This document shows, piece after piece, positions 16,176 through 26,002 of a stretch of 64,000 nucleotides of DNA. Position 1 is the first letter of the stretch; each line of letters opens with the position of its first letter. The stretch lies in the NCBI RefSeq assembly GCF_007859325.1, contig NZ_VOHK01000001.1:372001-436000 (forward strand), read 5' to 3'. Made by a program: the position numbers and the translations under genes. Below the pieces are notes generated by a model. It saw only the letters and a program-made list of their open reading frames with translations, was not told where the DNA came from and did no database searches. The stretch comes from Luteimonas marina (GTDB lineage Bacteria; Pseudomonadota; Gammaproteobacteria; Xanthomonadales; Xanthomonadaceae).

Positions 16176-16916
16176 TCAGTAGCGCAGCGCCGAAGCCAGC
16201 TCGGACAGGGCGTCGTGGTCGAGGATCTCGACGTGCTGCGGGTCGGGCAGGGCGATCACGCCCTGTTCGCGCAGGCGGGTGAAGCTGCGGCTGACGGTTT
16301 CGACGGTGAGGCCGAGATGGTCGGCGATGTCGCCGCGGCCCATTGGCAGCGCGATCCGCGGATCGTCGTCGCGGACCTTCATCTGCTTGCGCAGGCGCAG
16401 CAGGAAGCTGGCCAGCCGCTCCAGCGGCGACAGGCGGGCGAGCAGCAGCATGGCGTCGTGCGCGTCGTCGAGGTCGCGGCAGGCGCGGTCGAGCAGGGTG
16501 TGCTCGAAGCCGGGGAAGCGCTCGCGCAGGTCGCGGATGCCGTCCAGTTCGAACGCGCACACCCGGCTAGGCACGACTGCCTCGATGCTGTGGCGATGGA
16601 GCGTGGATTCCGACAGGCCGACGAAATGCCCCGGCAGCGCGAAGGCGACCACCTGGCGGCGGGCGTCGGGCAGCGTCCGCACCAACCGCAGCATGCCGCT
16701 GGTGACGCTGTAGGCGTGGCGGCAGGGCTGGCCCGTCCGCGCGAGTTCGCCGTTGGCCGGCAGCTCCACGGACGACGCGTACTGTTCCAGCACGTCGATC
16801 TCCGGCATGGGCAGGGACGCGCAGACCGCGAGGTCGCGCACCGCGCAGCGTGCGCAGTCGAGCGGGACGACGGCGCGTGAATGGTGCCTGCAGCGGGCGA
16901 GGTTCTGGCTGGACAT
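16176..16916 (-). CDS. FNR-type CRP-family transcriptional regulator with Cys cluster
   Basis: A 246-residue CRP/FNR protein. The N-terminus carries Cys21-x2-Cys24-x7-Cys32, and another Cys lies in [10 protein letters not shown] in the cyclic-nucleotide-like domain. Together these can ligate an oxygen-sensitive [4Fe-4S] cluster, as in FnrN/FixK2-type sensors. The C-terminal HTH has [20 protein letters not shown], whose E-T-V-S-R-S recognition helix matches FNR-type sites. It therefore probably switches on anaerobic or microaerobic genes. It is divergent from hisS, with 230 bases between them. Confidence 0.88.
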   Translation of the reverse strand: MSSQNLARCRHHSRAVVPLDCARCAVRDLAVCASLPMPEIDVLEQYASSVELPANGELARTGQPCRHAYSVTSGMLRLVRTLPDARRQVVAFALPGHFVGLSESTLHRHSIEAVVPSRVCAFELDGIRDLRERFPGFEHTLLDRACRDLDDAHDAMLLLARLSPLERLASFLLRLRKQMKVRDDDPRIALPMGRGDIADHLGLTVETVSRSFTRLREQGVIALPDPQHVEILDHDALSELASALRY

Positions 16917-17146
16917 TCGGGCTGTACTCGCGAGAGGCCATCATAGCGCCGGGGGTGGCCGCGTGCGGTGGAAAAAATGTCCCACCCCCGGCCGCGCCTG
17001 CCGACGTCGCGAAAGCGAAGGAAAGCAGGCCGCAATGGCGTGAAAGCGGCGGCGTTGCGGCGCGTTCGACGCGAGCCTGCGCGCCGGGGGACGCCGCCAG
17101 GCGGGTAGAATGCGCAAATCCTCCCCGCCGATTCCGCTGCCCAGGC

Positions 17147-18544
17147 ATGATCAAGCCCAGAACCCCTCCCGGCGTCATGGAACTGCTGCCGCGCGACCAG
17201 ATCGCGTTCCAGCGCATGCTCGACACGATCCGCCGGATTTTCGAGGGCTTCGGCTTCCTGCCGGTCGAGACGCCGGTGTTCGAGCTGTCGGAGGTGCTGC
17301 TGACCAAGTCCGGCGGCGAGACCGAGCGCCAGGTGTATTTCGCGCAGTCCACCGGCGCGCTGGGCAAGCTTGCCGAAAGCGGCGCGTCCGAAGGCCTGCC
17401 CGAACTGGCGCTGCGCTTCGACCTGACGGTGCCGCTGGCGCGCTACGTGGCCGAGCACGAGCACGAACTGGCGTTCCCGTTCCGTCGCTACCAGATGCAG
17501 CGCGTGTATCGCGGCGAGCGCGCCCAGCGCGGGCGCTTCCGCGAGTTCTACCAGTGCGACATCGACGTGATCGGCAAGGACGCGCTGTCTCCGCGCCACG
17601 ATGCCGAGGTGCCGGCGGTGATCCACGCGGTGTTCGACGCGCTCGACATCGGCGACTTCACCATCCAGTTCAACCACCGCAAGCTGCTGCGCGGCTACTT
17701 CGAGGGCCAGGGCATCGCCGCCGAGGCGCAGGTGCCGGTGCTGCGCGAGGTCGACAAGCTCGACAAGCGCGGCGAGGAGGCCGTGCGCGCGACGCTGGCG
17801 GGCGAGGGCTTCGGGCTGGCATCCGGGGTGATCGACCGGCTGATGGCGTTCTCGCGCGTGCGCTCGACCGGCCACGACGATGCGCTGGCGAAGCTCGACG
17901 CGCTCGGCGCCGGCACGCCGCTGTTCGAGGAAGGGCGCGCCGAACTGCGCGAGGTGCTGCACCGGCTGCGCGCGCTCGGCGTGCCGGAATCGCGCTACGC
18001 GATCAACCTCTCGATCGCGCGCGGGCTCGACTACTACACCGGCATCGTCTACGAGACCACGCTGGACGCGCATCCGGGCATCGGCTCGATCTGCTCGGGT
18101 GGGCGCTACGACAACCTCGCCAGCCACTACACCAAGTCGAAGCTGCCGGGCGTGGGCATCTCGATCGGGCTGACGCGGCTGTTCTGGCAGCTGCGCGAGG
18201 CGGGCCTGATCGAAACCGCCGACAGCTCGGTCGACGTGCTGGTGACGCTGTTCGACGACGCCGGACTCGACCATGCGCTGGGGCTGTCGCAGCAGCTGCG
18301 CGCGGCCGGGCTCAACGTCGAGACGCAGCTGGAGCCGCGCAAGCTGGGCAAGCAGATGCAGTACGCCGATCGCGCCGGCATCCGCTTCGTGGTGATCCGC
18401 GGCGACGACGAGGCGGCGAAGGGCGTGGTCGCGGTCAAGGACCTGCGCCGCGGCGAGCAGTTCGAGGTGGCCGACGCGGATCTTGCGCGCACGCTGCTGG
18501 TCGAGCGCGAGCAGTGGCGGGCGCTGGGCAAGGGCGGCGGCTAG
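17147..18544 (+). CDS. hisS: Histidyl-tRNA synthetase
   Basis: A 465-residue class II aminoacyl-tRNA synthetase. Motif 1 is near residue 15 ([10 protein letters not shown]); motif 2 includes [20 protein letters not shown]; the histidine-binding loop is [27 protein letters not shown] precedes motif 3 ([11 protein letters not shown]). The C-terminal anticodon-binding domain begins near residue 365 (DVLVTLFDD). It charges tRNA-His with histidine. The start is ATG 17147 ([18 protein letters not shown]); the frame stays open upstream because of GC content but has no family match. The his operon lies 2.6 kb downstream. Confidence 0.95.
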   Translation: MIKPRTPPGVMELLPRDQIAFQRMLDTIRRIFEGFGFLPVETPVFELSEVLLTKSGGETERQVYFAQSTGALGKLAESGASEGLPELALRFDLTVPLARYVAEHEHELAFPFRRYQMQRVYRGERAQRGRFREFYQCDIDVIGKDALSPRHDAEVPAVIHAVFDALDIGDFTIQFNHRKLLRGYFEGQGIAAEAQVPVLREVDKLDKRGEEAVRATLAGEGFGLASGVIDRLMAFSRVRSTGHDDALAKLDALGAGTPLFEEGRAELREVLHRLRALGVPESRYAINLSIARGLDYYTGIVYETTLDAHPGIGSICSGGRYDNLASHYTKSKLPGVGISIGLTRLFWQLREAGLIETADSSVDVLVTLFDDAGLDHALGLSQQLRAAGLNVETQLEPRKLGKQMQYADRAGIRFVVIRGDDEAAKGVVAVKDLRRGEQFEVADADLARTLLVEREQWRALGKGGG

Positions 18545-18581
18545 TTCCGGGAGGTCTGGACGATGCGCCGAACCATGGCCT

Positions 18582-18655
18582 GTCATTCCGAAAGCAGTGA
18601 GGAATCTTCTTTCCGCGTCCGGGAACAAGAGATTCCTCACTGCGTTCGGAATGAC
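18582..18655. repeat. REP/BIME-like inverted repeat (ATTCC type)
   Basis: GTCATTCCGAAAGCAGTGAGGAATCTT and its near-perfect inverse GATTCCTCACTGCGTTCGGAATGAC flank about 20 bases. It lies in the hisS-hutH gap. A closely similar pair occurs at 40861-40944. Confidence 0.85.
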
Positions 18656-18693
18656 GGGGAGCGTGCAATCGGAACGATGATGGCGGCCCACAG

Positions 18694-20577
18694 ATGAAAC
18701 CAGTTCTCCTCGACGGCAAATCGCTCACCCGCGACCAGTTGGTGATGGTCGCGCATGGCGCCAAGGTCAGGCTCGACGAGGCCGCGCTGCGCGACGTCGC
18801 GCGCGCCGCCGACTTCCTTGCCGAGCAGGTGCGGCGCGAGGAGCCGATCTATGGCGTCTCCACCGGCTTCGGCAGCAATGCCGACAAGCTGCTCGGCGCG
18901 CATCCGCTGCGCGACGAACTGCCCGGCGCGGCGAAATCCGGCCGCTCGCTGCACGAGGAACTGCAGTACAACCTGATCGTGACCCACGCCGTCTGCGTCG
19001 GCGAACCGCTGGCGGCCGACGTGGTGCGCGCGATGCTCTGCATCCGCGTCAACACCCTGCTCAAGGGCCATTCCGGCATCCGCGTGCAGACGCTGCAGGC
19101 GCTGACCGACCTGCTCAACGCCGGCATCGTGCCGGTGGTGCCGGCGCTGGGCTCGGTCGGCGCCTCGGGCGACCTCGCGCCGCTGTCGCACCTGGCCATC
19201 GTGCTGCTCGGTGGCGGCGAGGCGTTCTACGGCGGCGAGCGGATTCCGGGCGCCGAGGCGCTGAAGGCCGCCGGACTGGCGCCGGTCTCGCTCTCGTACA
19301 AGGAAGGCCTGGCGCTGAACAACGGCACCGCGCAGATGCTCGCCACCGGCGTACTGGCGCTGCACCGGCTCGACCGGCTGCTGGAAACCGCCGACCTCGC
19401 CGCGGCGATGACCATCGACGCCTTCGCCGGCCGCCTGGGCGCGTTCGCGGAAGAGGTGCACGCGCTGCGCCCGCACCCCGGGCAGGTGCGCACCGCCGCG
19501 CACCTGCGCGAGCTGCTCGAAGGCTCGACGCTGGCCGACATTCCCTACCACCTGGTGCCGAAGTTCCGCTCGTGGCTGCCGTCGAGCTGGGACACGCCGG
19601 AGGCGCAGCGGCTGAGTTTCGACATCGGCTGGGACTGGGTGCCGGCCGACCAGCGCCATGGCCGCGAGAAGTTCTACGCGCGCTTCAAGCCTTTCCGCGG
19701 CGGCAAGAAGCACCAGCCGCAGGACAGCTACTCGCTGCGCTGCATCCCGCAGGTGCACGGCGCCGTGCGCGACGCGGTGGAGCACGCGCGGCGCGTGTTC
19801 GACATCGAGCTCAACGCGGTCACCGACAACCCGCTGGTGTTCCCCGACAAACAGGCCGAGCACGTCGAGGAGCAGGTGATTTCCGCCGGCCACTTCCACG
19901 GCATGCCGCTGGCGCTGGCGATGAGCGCGGTCAAGGCCGCGATCCCGGTGCTGGCCTCGATCAGCGAGCGCCGGCTCAACAAGCTGGTCGACCCGGCCAC
20001 CAGCGACGGCCTGCCCGCGTTCCTGATCGGCAACGAGGACGGCACCGAGTCCGGCTTCATGATCGTGCAGTACACCGCCGCGGCGATCGTCAACGACCTC
20101 GCCACGCGCGCGCACCCGGCCAGCGTCTATTCGATCCCGACCAGTGCCAACGCCGAGGACCACGTGTCGATGGGCACCAACGAGGCGAGGCACGTGCTGG
20201 CGATGGCCGACGACCTGGGCAAGGTGCTGGCGCTGGAGCTGTACACCGCCGCGCAGGCGCTGGATTTCCGCCTCGACATGATCAACGCCGCGCGCGACCT
20301 CGCCGACCGTGCCGATGCCGCCGCGCTTGCGGCCAAGGTGCAGGGCGCGGCCGAGGGCAGCCCGCTGCGCGCAGGTTTCCTCGGCGAAGTGGAGGCGCTG
20401 CGCGCCGAACTCGCCGCCGCCGAGCCGTTCCATCCGGGCAAGGCGGTCGCCGCCGCGCATGCCGCGATCCGCGAACGCATCCCGTTCCTCGACCGCGACC
20501 GTGCGCTGGACGGCGAGGTCGCCGCCGCGGTCGCGCTAGTGGCCGACGGCAGCCTGCTGGCGGCGATCGGCCGCTGA
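18694..20577 (+). CDS. Histidine ammonia-lyase-like enzyme, enlarged
   Basis: A 627-residue MIO-type aromatic amino acid lyase. YGVSTGFG is near residue 53. The MIO-forming Ala157-Ser158-Gly159 lies in GASGDLAPLSH. QDSYSLRCIPQVHGAV is near 343, and TDNPLVF follows. The histidine-type selectivity segment NLIVTHAV favours L-histidine deamination to urocanate. Ordinary HutH proteins are about 510 residues. This one has roughly 60 extra residues at about 279-342, rich in Trp, Pro and basic residues, plus a longer tail. No other hut gene is in the window. Substrate assignment is inferred; another aromatic amino acid is possible. Confidence 0.85.
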   Translation: MKPVLLDGKSLTRDQLVMVAHGAKVRLDEAALRDVARAADFLAEQVRREEPIYGVSTGFGSNADKLLGAHPLRDELPGAAKSGRSLHEELQYNLIVTHAVCVGEPLAADVVRAMLCIRVNTLLKGHSGIRVQTLQALTDLLNAGIVPVVPALGSVGASGDLAPLSHLAIVLLGGGEAFYGGERIPGAEALKAAGLAPVSLSYKEGLALNNGTAQMLATGVLALHRLDRLLETADLAAAMTIDAFAGRLGAFAEEVHALRPHPGQVRTAAHLRELLEGSTLADIPYHLVPKFRSWLPSSWDTPEAQRLSFDIGWDWVPADQRHGREKFYARFKPFRGGKKHQPQDSYSLRCIPQVHGAVRDAVEHARRVFDIELNAVTDNPLVFPDKQAEHVEEQVISAGHFHGMPLALAMSAVKAAIPVLASISERRLNKLVDPATSDGLPAFLIGNEDGTESGFMIVQYTAAAIVNDLATRAHPASVYSIPTSANAEDHVSMGTNEARHVLAMADDLGKVLALELYTAAQALDFRLDMINAARDLADRADAAALAAKVQGAAEGSPLRAGFLGEVEALRAELAAAEPFHPGKAVAAAHAAIRERIPFLDRDRALDGEVAAAVALVADGSLLAAIGR

Positions 20578-20591
20578 TCGGGCAGGGGGGG

Positions 20592-20966
20592 ATGAACCTG
20601 CCGCTGCACTTCGGTTGGCTGGGCGTATTCGAAGCGGCCTTGATCGCGGTCATCGTCGGCGTGCTGTGCTTCGCGTTCTGGCGCTGGCTGTGCCGGCGCA
20701 CCGGCTGGGGCGAGGCGCGCGCCATCGGCTGGGCCTGCGTCAGCGCCGTCGTCATCGCCGCCGGCATCGACAGCTGGAACCTGTTCTACATGGGCGTGGT
20801 CAAGCTGGAGTCGCCGCTGTACGCGCGGATCGCGCTGTCGAAGATGCACGATCCGGATTTCGTCGGGACGCGCGTGTTCCTCGAATGGGCCGGGGCGCTG
20901 TGCGGTGTGGTACTGGCGTGGACGCTGTTCCGGGGGCGCGGGGCCGGGGAAGGCGCGGAGCCCTGA
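20592..20966 (+). CDS. Small membrane protein, hypothetical
   Basis: A 124-residue protein with three predicted membrane helices: FEAALIAVIVGVLCFAFWRW, IGWACVSAVVIAAGI and WAGALCGVVLAWTLF. GGGGGG precedes the ATG by one base, and the gene begins 14 bases after the ammonia-lyase stop, so it may be co-transcribed. I do not recognise the family. A larger frame reading through from inside the upstream gene is an antisense-like artefact of GC bias. Confidence 0.6.
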   Translation: MNLPLHFGWLGVFEAALIAVIVGVLCFAFWRWLCRRTGWGEARAIGWACVSAVVIAAGIDSWNLFYMGVVKLESPLYARIALSKMHDPDFVGTRVFLEWAGALCGVVLAWTLFRGRGAGEGAEP

Positions 20967-21075
20967 CGGGCGGCAGCGGGTCCTGCTTCGTTCGGTTGGC
21001 GCGCCGCCGCCGCATGCTTCACCCCGTTTTTGGGGGCGACCAGGCTCCTTCATCCGATCCCGGGAAAAAACGGGC

Positions 21076-21102
21076 CGTCATCCCCGCGAAGGCGGGGATC
21101 CA
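21076..21102. repeat. Single REP-like palindrome (CCCCGCGAAGGCGGGG type)
   Basis: CGTCATCCCCGCGAAGGCGGGGATCCA, a solitary half of the GTCATCCCGGCGAAAGCCGGGATCCA family that is found as inverted pairs at 46329-46432 and 61576-61675. It lies upstream of the his regulator promoter. Confidence 0.7.
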
Positions 21103-21156
21103 GCGACTTTGGTTTCCAACGACGGGGGATTCCCGGGCAGGCAGGCTCCCACCTGC

Positions 21157-21187
21157 TTGACTAATGTAATAACGCGCTATTACATTA
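21157..21187 (+). promoter_or_regulatory. Promoter overlapped by a perfect palindromic operator of the his regulator
   Basis: TAATGTAATA at 21162-21171 and TATTACATTA at 21178-21187 are exact inverted repeats around ACGCGC. A -35-like TTGACT lies at 21157-21162 and a -10-like TACATT at 21181-21186 (18-base spacing), so the operator covers the promoter. The site is strikingly AT-rich in GC-rich surroundings. The TrpR-like gene starts only 8 bases after it, consistent with autoregulation of the his operon. Confidence 0.75.
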
Positions 21188-21194
21188 TGCCATC

Positions 21195-21521
21195 ATGAAG
21201 CAGCGCACCGAACCCCTGCCGGACTCCGACGTCGACGCCTCCTTCCGGGCGCTGGCGAAGGCGCTTGCGGGGCTGGAGCGCGTCGACGACGTGGCCGCGT
21301 TCCTGCAGGATCTGTGCACCCCGGCCGAACTCGAGGCGATGGCCGACCGCTGGCGCGTGGTGCCGCTGCTGCTGCAGGGCGTGCCGTATCGCGAGATCCA
21401 CGAGCGCACCCTGGTCAGCGTGACCACCATCGGCCGCGTCGCGCGCACGCTCGAACATGGCGCCGGCGGCTATGCGGCGGCGGTGAAACGCCAATTTCCC
21501 CGGCTCGCCACGAGCCACTGA
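21195..21521 (+). CDS. TrpR-family (YerC/YecD-like) regulator, probable his operon repressor
   Basis: A 108-residue protein of the TrpR superfamily: [58 protein letters not shown]. The last two segments form the helix-turn-helix. It is the first gene before hisG (11 bases away) and sits beside a perfect palindrome. This strongly suggests it senses histidine supply and represses the his operon, as proposed for HisR-type TrpR relatives. There is no Shine-Dalgarno sequence before the ATG, and the predicted transcription start lies within one or two bases of it, so the mRNA may be leaderless. Confidence 0.88.
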   Translation: MKQRTEPLPDSDVDASFRALAKALAGLERVDDVAAFLQDLCTPAELEAMADRWRVVPLLLQGVPYREIHERTLVSVTTIGRVARTLEHGAGGYAAAVKRQFPRLATSH

Positions 21522-21532
21522 AGGACCCTTCG

Positions 21533-22447
21533 ATGAGCCCCTCGGCCGTTCCCGCGGCGCGCGACCGCCTGCGCATCGCCATCCAGAAATCCGGACGCCT
21601 CGGCGAGCCGGCGCGCGCGCTGCTGGCCTCCTGCGGTCTGTCCTGGCGCGAAAGCCGCGACAAGCTGTTCTGCTACGGCGAAACCCTGCCGGTGGACCTG
21701 CTGCTGGTGCGCGACGACGACATCCCCGGCCTGCTCGCCGACGGCGTCTGCGACTACGGTATCGTCGGCCGCAACGTGCTGGAGGAGTTCGCGGCCGAGC
21801 GCGCCGGCGGGGGCAAGCCGGCGGTGTCGAAAGAGATCCGGCCGCTCGGCTTCGGCGGCTGCCGGCTCGACATCGCCGTGCCCGACGCCTGGGAGTGGGA
21901 AGGGCCGCAGCAGCTGCAGGGCAAGCGCATCGCCACCAGCTATCCCGGCCTGCTGGCGAAGTGGCTGGCCGAGCAGCAGGTCGAGGCTGGCGTGGTGATG
22001 CTGTCGGGCTCGGTCGAGATCGCGCCGCGCCTGGGCCAGGCCGACGTGATCTGCGACCTCGTCTCCAGCGGCGCGACCCTGGTCGCGAACCAGCTCAAGC
22101 CCGCGGTGACGATCATGCAGAGCGAGGCGGTGCTGGCCGGTCCGCTGCAGCCGTTCTCCGACATCCGCGGCGAGCTGGCGCAGATGCTGCTGCGGCGCCT
22201 GGACGGCGTGCTGCGGCTCAAGGACAGCCGGCTGCTGATGTTCCAGGCGCAGCGCAAGGAGGTGCCGGCGCTGCTGGAACTGCTGCCCGACGCCGAACAG
22301 CCGACGCTGCTGCAGGTCGACGGCGCCGACACCCTGGCGCTGCAGGCGCTGTGCCACGGCGCGATGACCTGGCAGCGGCTGGAGGACCTCAAGCGCGCGG
22401 GCGCGCGCGGGCTGATGGTGCTGCCGGTCGAGAGGATGCTGGCGTGA
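21533..22447 (+). CDS. hisG: ATP phosphoribosyltransferase (long form)
   Basis: A 304-residue HisG, the first committed step: ATP plus PRPP to phosphoribosyl-[23 protein letters not shown] is the N-terminal signature. The PRPP site is in [31 protein letters not shown]-terminal regulatory domain (about 70 residues, [18 protein letters not shown]) is present, so this is the long, histidine-feedback-regulated form that needs no HisZ. AAGGA lies upstream of ATG 21533. The stop overlaps the hisD start (GTGA). Confidence 0.96.
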   Translation: MSPSAVPAARDRLRIAIQKSGRLGEPARALLASCGLSWRESRDKLFCYGETLPVDLLLVRDDDIPGLLADGVCDYGIVGRNVLEEFAAERAGGGKPAVSKEIRPLGFGGCRLDIAVPDAWEWEGPQQLQGKRIATSYPGLLAKWLAEQQVEAGVVMLSGSVEIAPRLGQADVICDLVSSGATLVANQLKPAVTIMQSEAVLAGPLQPFSDIRGELAQMLLRRLDGVLRLKDSRLLMFQAQRKEVPALLELLPDAEQPTLLQVDGADTLALQALCHGAMTWQRLEDLKRAGARGLMVLPVERMLA

Positions 22448-23793
22448 GCGGGCGGCTGGCGCAGCGTCTCGAATGGGCATCGCTCGACGCCGGCGCGCGC
22501 GATGCGGCCCTGCAGCGGCCGGTTCAATCGGTCGCGGGCACGACGCGCGAGTCCGTCAGGGTATTGATCGACGAGGTGCGCGGCCGCGGCGACGCGGCGC
22601 TGCGCGAGATCAGCGAGCGTTTCGACGGCGTCGCGCCAGACTCGTTCGAGGTGACTGCCGAAGAATTCTCCGCCGCGGAAGAGGCCGTTCCCGCCGCGCT
22701 GAAGGCCGCGATGCGCGATGCGGCGGCGCGCATCGAATGCTTCCACCGCGCCGGCATGGCGGCGCCGTACGCCGTCGAAACCGCGCCGGGCGTGGTCTGC
22801 GAGCGCGTCGTGCGCGCGATCCCGCGCGTGGGCCTGTACGTGCCCGCCGGCAGCGCGCCGCTGCCTTCGACCGCGCTGATGCTGGGCGTGCCGGCGAAGC
22901 TCGCCGGCTGCCGCGAGGTGGTGCTGTGCACACCGCCGCGCCGGGACGGCAGCGCCGATCCGGCGGTGCTGGTCGCCGCGCGCATGACCGGCGTGCACCG
23001 CGTGTTCAAGCTCGGCGGCGCGCAGGCGATCGCGGCGATGGCGTTCGGCACCGGCAGCGTGCCGCGCTGCGCCAAGCTGTTCGGGCCGGGCAACAGCTAC
23101 GTCACCGAGGCCAAGCAGCAGGTCGCGCAGGCGGGCGTCGCCGCGATCGACATGCCGGCGGGGCCTTCGGAAGTGCTGGTGATCGCCGACGAGGGCGCGG
23201 ACGCGGCCTTCGTCGCCGCCGACCTGCTGTCGCAGGCCGAGCACGGACCGGACTCGCAGGTGCTGCTGCTCAGCGACAGCGCCGGGCTGCTGGACCGGGT
23301 GGAGCGCGAACTCGAAGCGCAGCTGGCCGCGTTGCCGCGGGCGGAGATCGCGCGACAGGCGCTGTCGCGCTCGCGCCTGGTGCTCACGGGCACGCTGGAC
23401 GAGGCGTTCGACATCAGCAACGCCTATGCGCCCGAGCACCTGATCCTTGCGCTGCGCGAACCGCGCGGCTGGCTGGATCGCGTGGAGGCGGCCGGCTCGG
23501 TGTTCCTCGGCGACTTCACGCCCGAGGCGCTCGGCGACTACTGCAGCGGCACCAACCACGTGCTGCCGACCAACGGTGCGGCGCGCGCGTACAGCGGCGT
23601 GAGCGTGTCGAGCTTCCAGAATTTCGTCAGCGTGCAGGGCGCGAGCGCCGAAGGCATCGCCGGCATTGGCCGCTGCGCGGTGACGCTGGCCGAGGCCGAA
23701 GGGCTCGAAGCGCACGCGAACGCGGTACGCCTGCGGCTGGACAAGGCGGCCCCGGAGGCGTCCACGCCCCGGCGCGGCTCGGGGGAGCCGTGA
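22444..23793 (+). CDS. hisD: Histidinol dehydrogenase
   Basis: A 449-residue enzyme that oxidises L-histidinol to L-histidine in two NAD-dependent steps using zinc. Diagnostic segments are [70 protein letters not shown], the zinc/catalytic region [16 protein letters not shown], and YAPEHLIL. It starts at GTG 22444, overlapping the hisG stop by four bases. The usual [26 protein letters not shown] end region is intact. Confidence 0.96.
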   Translation: MSGRLAQRLEWASLDAGARDAALQRPVQSVAGTTRESVRVLIDEVRGRGDAALREISERFDGVAPDSFEVTAEEFSAAEEAVPAALKAAMRDAAARIECFHRAGMAAPYAVETAPGVVCERVVRAIPRVGLYVPAGSAPLPSTALMLGVPAKLAGCREVVLCTPPRRDGSADPAVLVAARMTGVHRVFKLGGAQAIAAMAFGTGSVPRCAKLFGPGNSYVTEAKQQVAQAGVAAIDMPAGPSEVLVIADEGADAAFVAADLLSQAEHGPDSQVLLLSDSAGLLDRVERELEAQLAALPRAEIARQALSRSRLVLTGTLDEAFDISNAYAPEHLILALREPRGWLDRVEAAGSVFLGDFTPEALGDYCSGTNHVLPTNGAARAYSGVSVSSFQNFVSVQGASAEGIAGIGRCAVTLAEAEGLEAHANAVRLRLDKAAPEASTPRRGSGEP

Positions 23794-24926
23794 GCGACGT
23801 ACTGGCCCTGGTGCGCGAGGACCTGCGCGGTTTCGCCGGCTACAGCTCCGCGCGCAGCGAGACGCTGGACGGCGAGATCTGGCTCAACGCCAATGAATCG
23901 GCGTGGGCGAACGCGGCCGACGACGGTGCGTCGTGCCGTCGCTATCCCGATCCGCAGCCCGCCGCGCTGCGTGAAGCGCTGGCCGACCTGTACGGCGTCG
24001 CGCCACAGCACCTGCTGATCGGTCGCGGCAGCGACGAAGCCATCGACCTGCTGGTCCGCGCCACCTGCACTCCCGGTCGAGACGCCGTGCTGGTCACGCC
24101 GCCGGTGTTCGGCATGTACGCGGTGAGCGCGCGGCTGCAGGCTGCGCCGCTGGTGGAGGTGCCGCTGCTGGACGACGCCGACGCCGGGCTCGTCCCGGAT
24201 TTCGCCGCGATCGGTGAAGCAGCGATCGCGCACGGCGCGAAGCTGGTGTTCCTGTGCTCGCCCTCGAACCCGGGCGGCGCGGCGATCGCGCCCGACGACA
24301 TCGCTGCGCTGGCGCGCCGGCTCGACGGCCGTGCGATCGTGGTCGTCGACGAGGCCTACGGCGAGTTCTCGGAAGTCGCCTCGGCGACGACCCTGCTGGA
24401 TGCGCACGCGAACCTGGTGGTGCTGCGCACGCTGTCGAAGGCGCATGCGCTGGCGGCAGCTCGCATCGGCGTCGCGATCGGCGATCCGGCGCTGGTCGAG
24501 GTGCTGCGCCGCTGCCAGGCGCCGTATCCGCTGCCGGCGCCGAGCGTCGCGCTGGGCGTGGCGGGCCTGTCCGCGAAGGCGCGCGCGGCCACCGCGGAGC
24601 GCGTGGAGATCGTCCGGCGCGAACGCACGCGGCTGCAGCAGGCGCTGCGCGAGCTGCCGGGCGTGCTGCGCGTCTACCCGTCGCAGGCCAATTTCCTGCT
24701 GGTGCGCTTTGGCGACGCCGAGGCCGTATTCCGCGCGCTTTTGGCCGCCGGCATCGTGGTGCGCGACCAGCGCGCCGCCCGCGGCCTCGGTGACGCCCTG
24801 CGCATCACCATCGGCACACCCGAACAGAACCACCGTGTCCTCTCCGTACTCGCCGCTCTGAGCCCCTCCCCCGCGTGCGGGGGAGGGGGTGGGGTGGGGG
24901 CCACCGCTCGCGCAGGAGGCGCATGA
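23790..24926 (+). CDS. hisC: Histidinol-phosphate aminotransferase
   Basis: A 378-residue fold-type I PLP enzyme that converts imidazole acetol phosphate to histidinol phosphate. [56 protein letters not shown] and [18 protein letters not shown] (PLP-binding Lys in SKAHAL) are present. It starts with GTG 23790 over the hisD stop. The last 20 or so codons ([20 protein letters not shown]) are encoded by a REP-like CCCCTCCCCC...GGGGGAGGGGG palindrome and appear to be an added tail. Confidence 0.95.
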   Translation: MSDVLALVREDLRGFAGYSSARSETLDGEIWLNANESAWANAADDGASCRRYPDPQPAALREALADLYGVAPQHLLIGRGSDEAIDLLVRATCTPGRDAVLVTPPVFGMYAVSARLQAAPLVEVPLLDDADAGLVPDFAAIGEAAIAHGAKLVFLCSPSNPGGAAIAPDDIAALARRLDGRAIVVVDEAYGEFSEVASATTLLDAHANLVVLRTLSKAHALAAARIGVAIGDPALVEVLRRCQAPYPLPAPSVALGVAGLSAKARAATAERVEIVRRERTRLQQALRELPGVLRVYPSQANFLLVRFGDAEAVFRALLAAGIVVRDQRAARGLGDALRITIGTPEQNHRVLSVLAALSPSPACGGGGGVGATARAGGA

Positions 24927-26002
24927 TGGCCACGAAAATCCTCTTCGTCGACCGCGACGGCACCCTGATCGAGGAACCGGCCGACTTCCAGATCGACGCC
25001 TACGACAAGCTGCGCTTCGTGCGCGGCGTGATCCCGGCGATGCTGAAGCTGCGCGATGCCGGCTTCGAGTTCGTGATCGTCAGCAACCAGGATGGGCTGG
25101 GCACGGACGCCTATCCGCGCGAAACCTTCGACGGCCCGAACAACCTCATGCTGCAGGTGTTCGAAAGCCAGGGCATCGTCTTCCGCGAAGTGTTGATCGA
25201 CGACAGCTGGCCGCAGGACAACAAACCCACGCGCAAACCCGGACTGGGCCTGGTGCAGCACTACCTGCGCGATCGCGGCATCGACCTCGACCACTCGGCG
25301 ATGGTCGGCGACCGCGAAACGGATATCCAGTTCGCGGACAACCTAGGCATCCGCGGCTTCCAGCTGAAGACGCAGCAGTTCGGCGGCGAGTGGGACTGGG
25401 CCGGCATCGCGCACGAACTGGCCGATGCGCCGCGTCGCGCGGTGGTGCAGCGGAACACGAAGGAAACGCGGATCACCGTCGAACTCGATCTCGACCGCAG
25501 CGCCGACGCCGAGGTCTCGACCGGCCTGCCGTTCTTCGACCACATGCTTGACCAGATCGGCAAGCACGGCGGCATCGCGCTGAAGGTGCGCGCCGAGGGC
25601 GACCTGCACATCGACGAGCACCACACCATCGAGGACACCGGCATCGCGCTGGGACAGGCGCTGCGCGAAGCGCTGGGCGACAAGCGCGGCATCGCGCGCT
25701 ACGGCTTCACCCTGCCGATGGACGAGACGCTGGCCAGCGCGGCGCTGGATTTCAGCGGCCGGCCCTACCTGGTGTTCGACGGCGGGTTCAAACGCGAGCG
25801 CGTCGGCGACATGCCGACAGAACTGGTCGAGCATTTCTTCCGCTCGGTCTGCGATGCGGCCGCGCTGAACCTCAACCTGAAGATCGAGGGCGACAACGAC
25901 CATCACAAGGTCGAGGCCTGCTTCAAGGCCTTCGCGCGCGCCCTGCGCATGGCAGTCAGGCGCGAAGGCGCCGAACTTCCGAGCACCAAGGGGATGCTGT
26001 GA
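24926..26002 (+). CDS. hisB: Bifunctional histidinol-phosphatase / imidazoleglycerol-phosphate dehydratase
   Basis: A 358-residue fusion. The N-terminal HAD phosphatase (residues 1-165) has [15 protein letters not shown] (nucleophile Asp), VSNQDG, and [14 protein letters not shown]. The C-terminal IGPD domain begins near 170, with [36 protein letters not shown] and [18 protein letters not shown] metal-binding histidines. It performs steps 7 and 9 of the pathway. AGGAGG lies upstream; ATG 24926 gives better spacing than the adjacent ATG 24923. It overlaps the hisC stop. Confidence 0.96.
   Translation: MATKILFVDRDGTLIEEPADFQIDAYDKLRFVRGVIPAMLKLRDAGFEFVIVSNQDGLGTDAYPRETFDGPNNLMLQVFESQGIVFREVLIDDSWPQDNKPTRKPGLGLVQHYLRDRGIDLDHSAMVGDRETDIQFADNLGIRGFQLKTQQFGGEWDWAGIAHELADAPRRAVVQRNTKETRITVELDLDRSADAEVSTGLPFFDHMLDQIGKHGGIALKVRAEGDLHIDEHHTIEDTGIALGQALREALGDKRGIARYGFTLPMDETLASAALDFSGRPYLVFDGGFKRERVGDMPTELVEHFFRSVCDAAALNLNLKIEGDNDHHKVEACFKAFARALRMAVRREGAELPSTKGML

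Noticed and set aside
16850..17146. N-terminal extension of hisS
   Set aside because: The frame is open but the translation is not synthetase-like; the family N-terminus starts at ATG 17147.
18582..18655. REP pair as a simple transcription terminator
   Set aside because: It forms a long hairpin but lacks a T-run and recurs as a family across the window, so it is better described as a repetitive element, although it may still affect transcription.
21121..21195. His-leader attenuator peptide
   Set aside because: No short ORF with a run of His codons lies upstream of the regulator or hisG.
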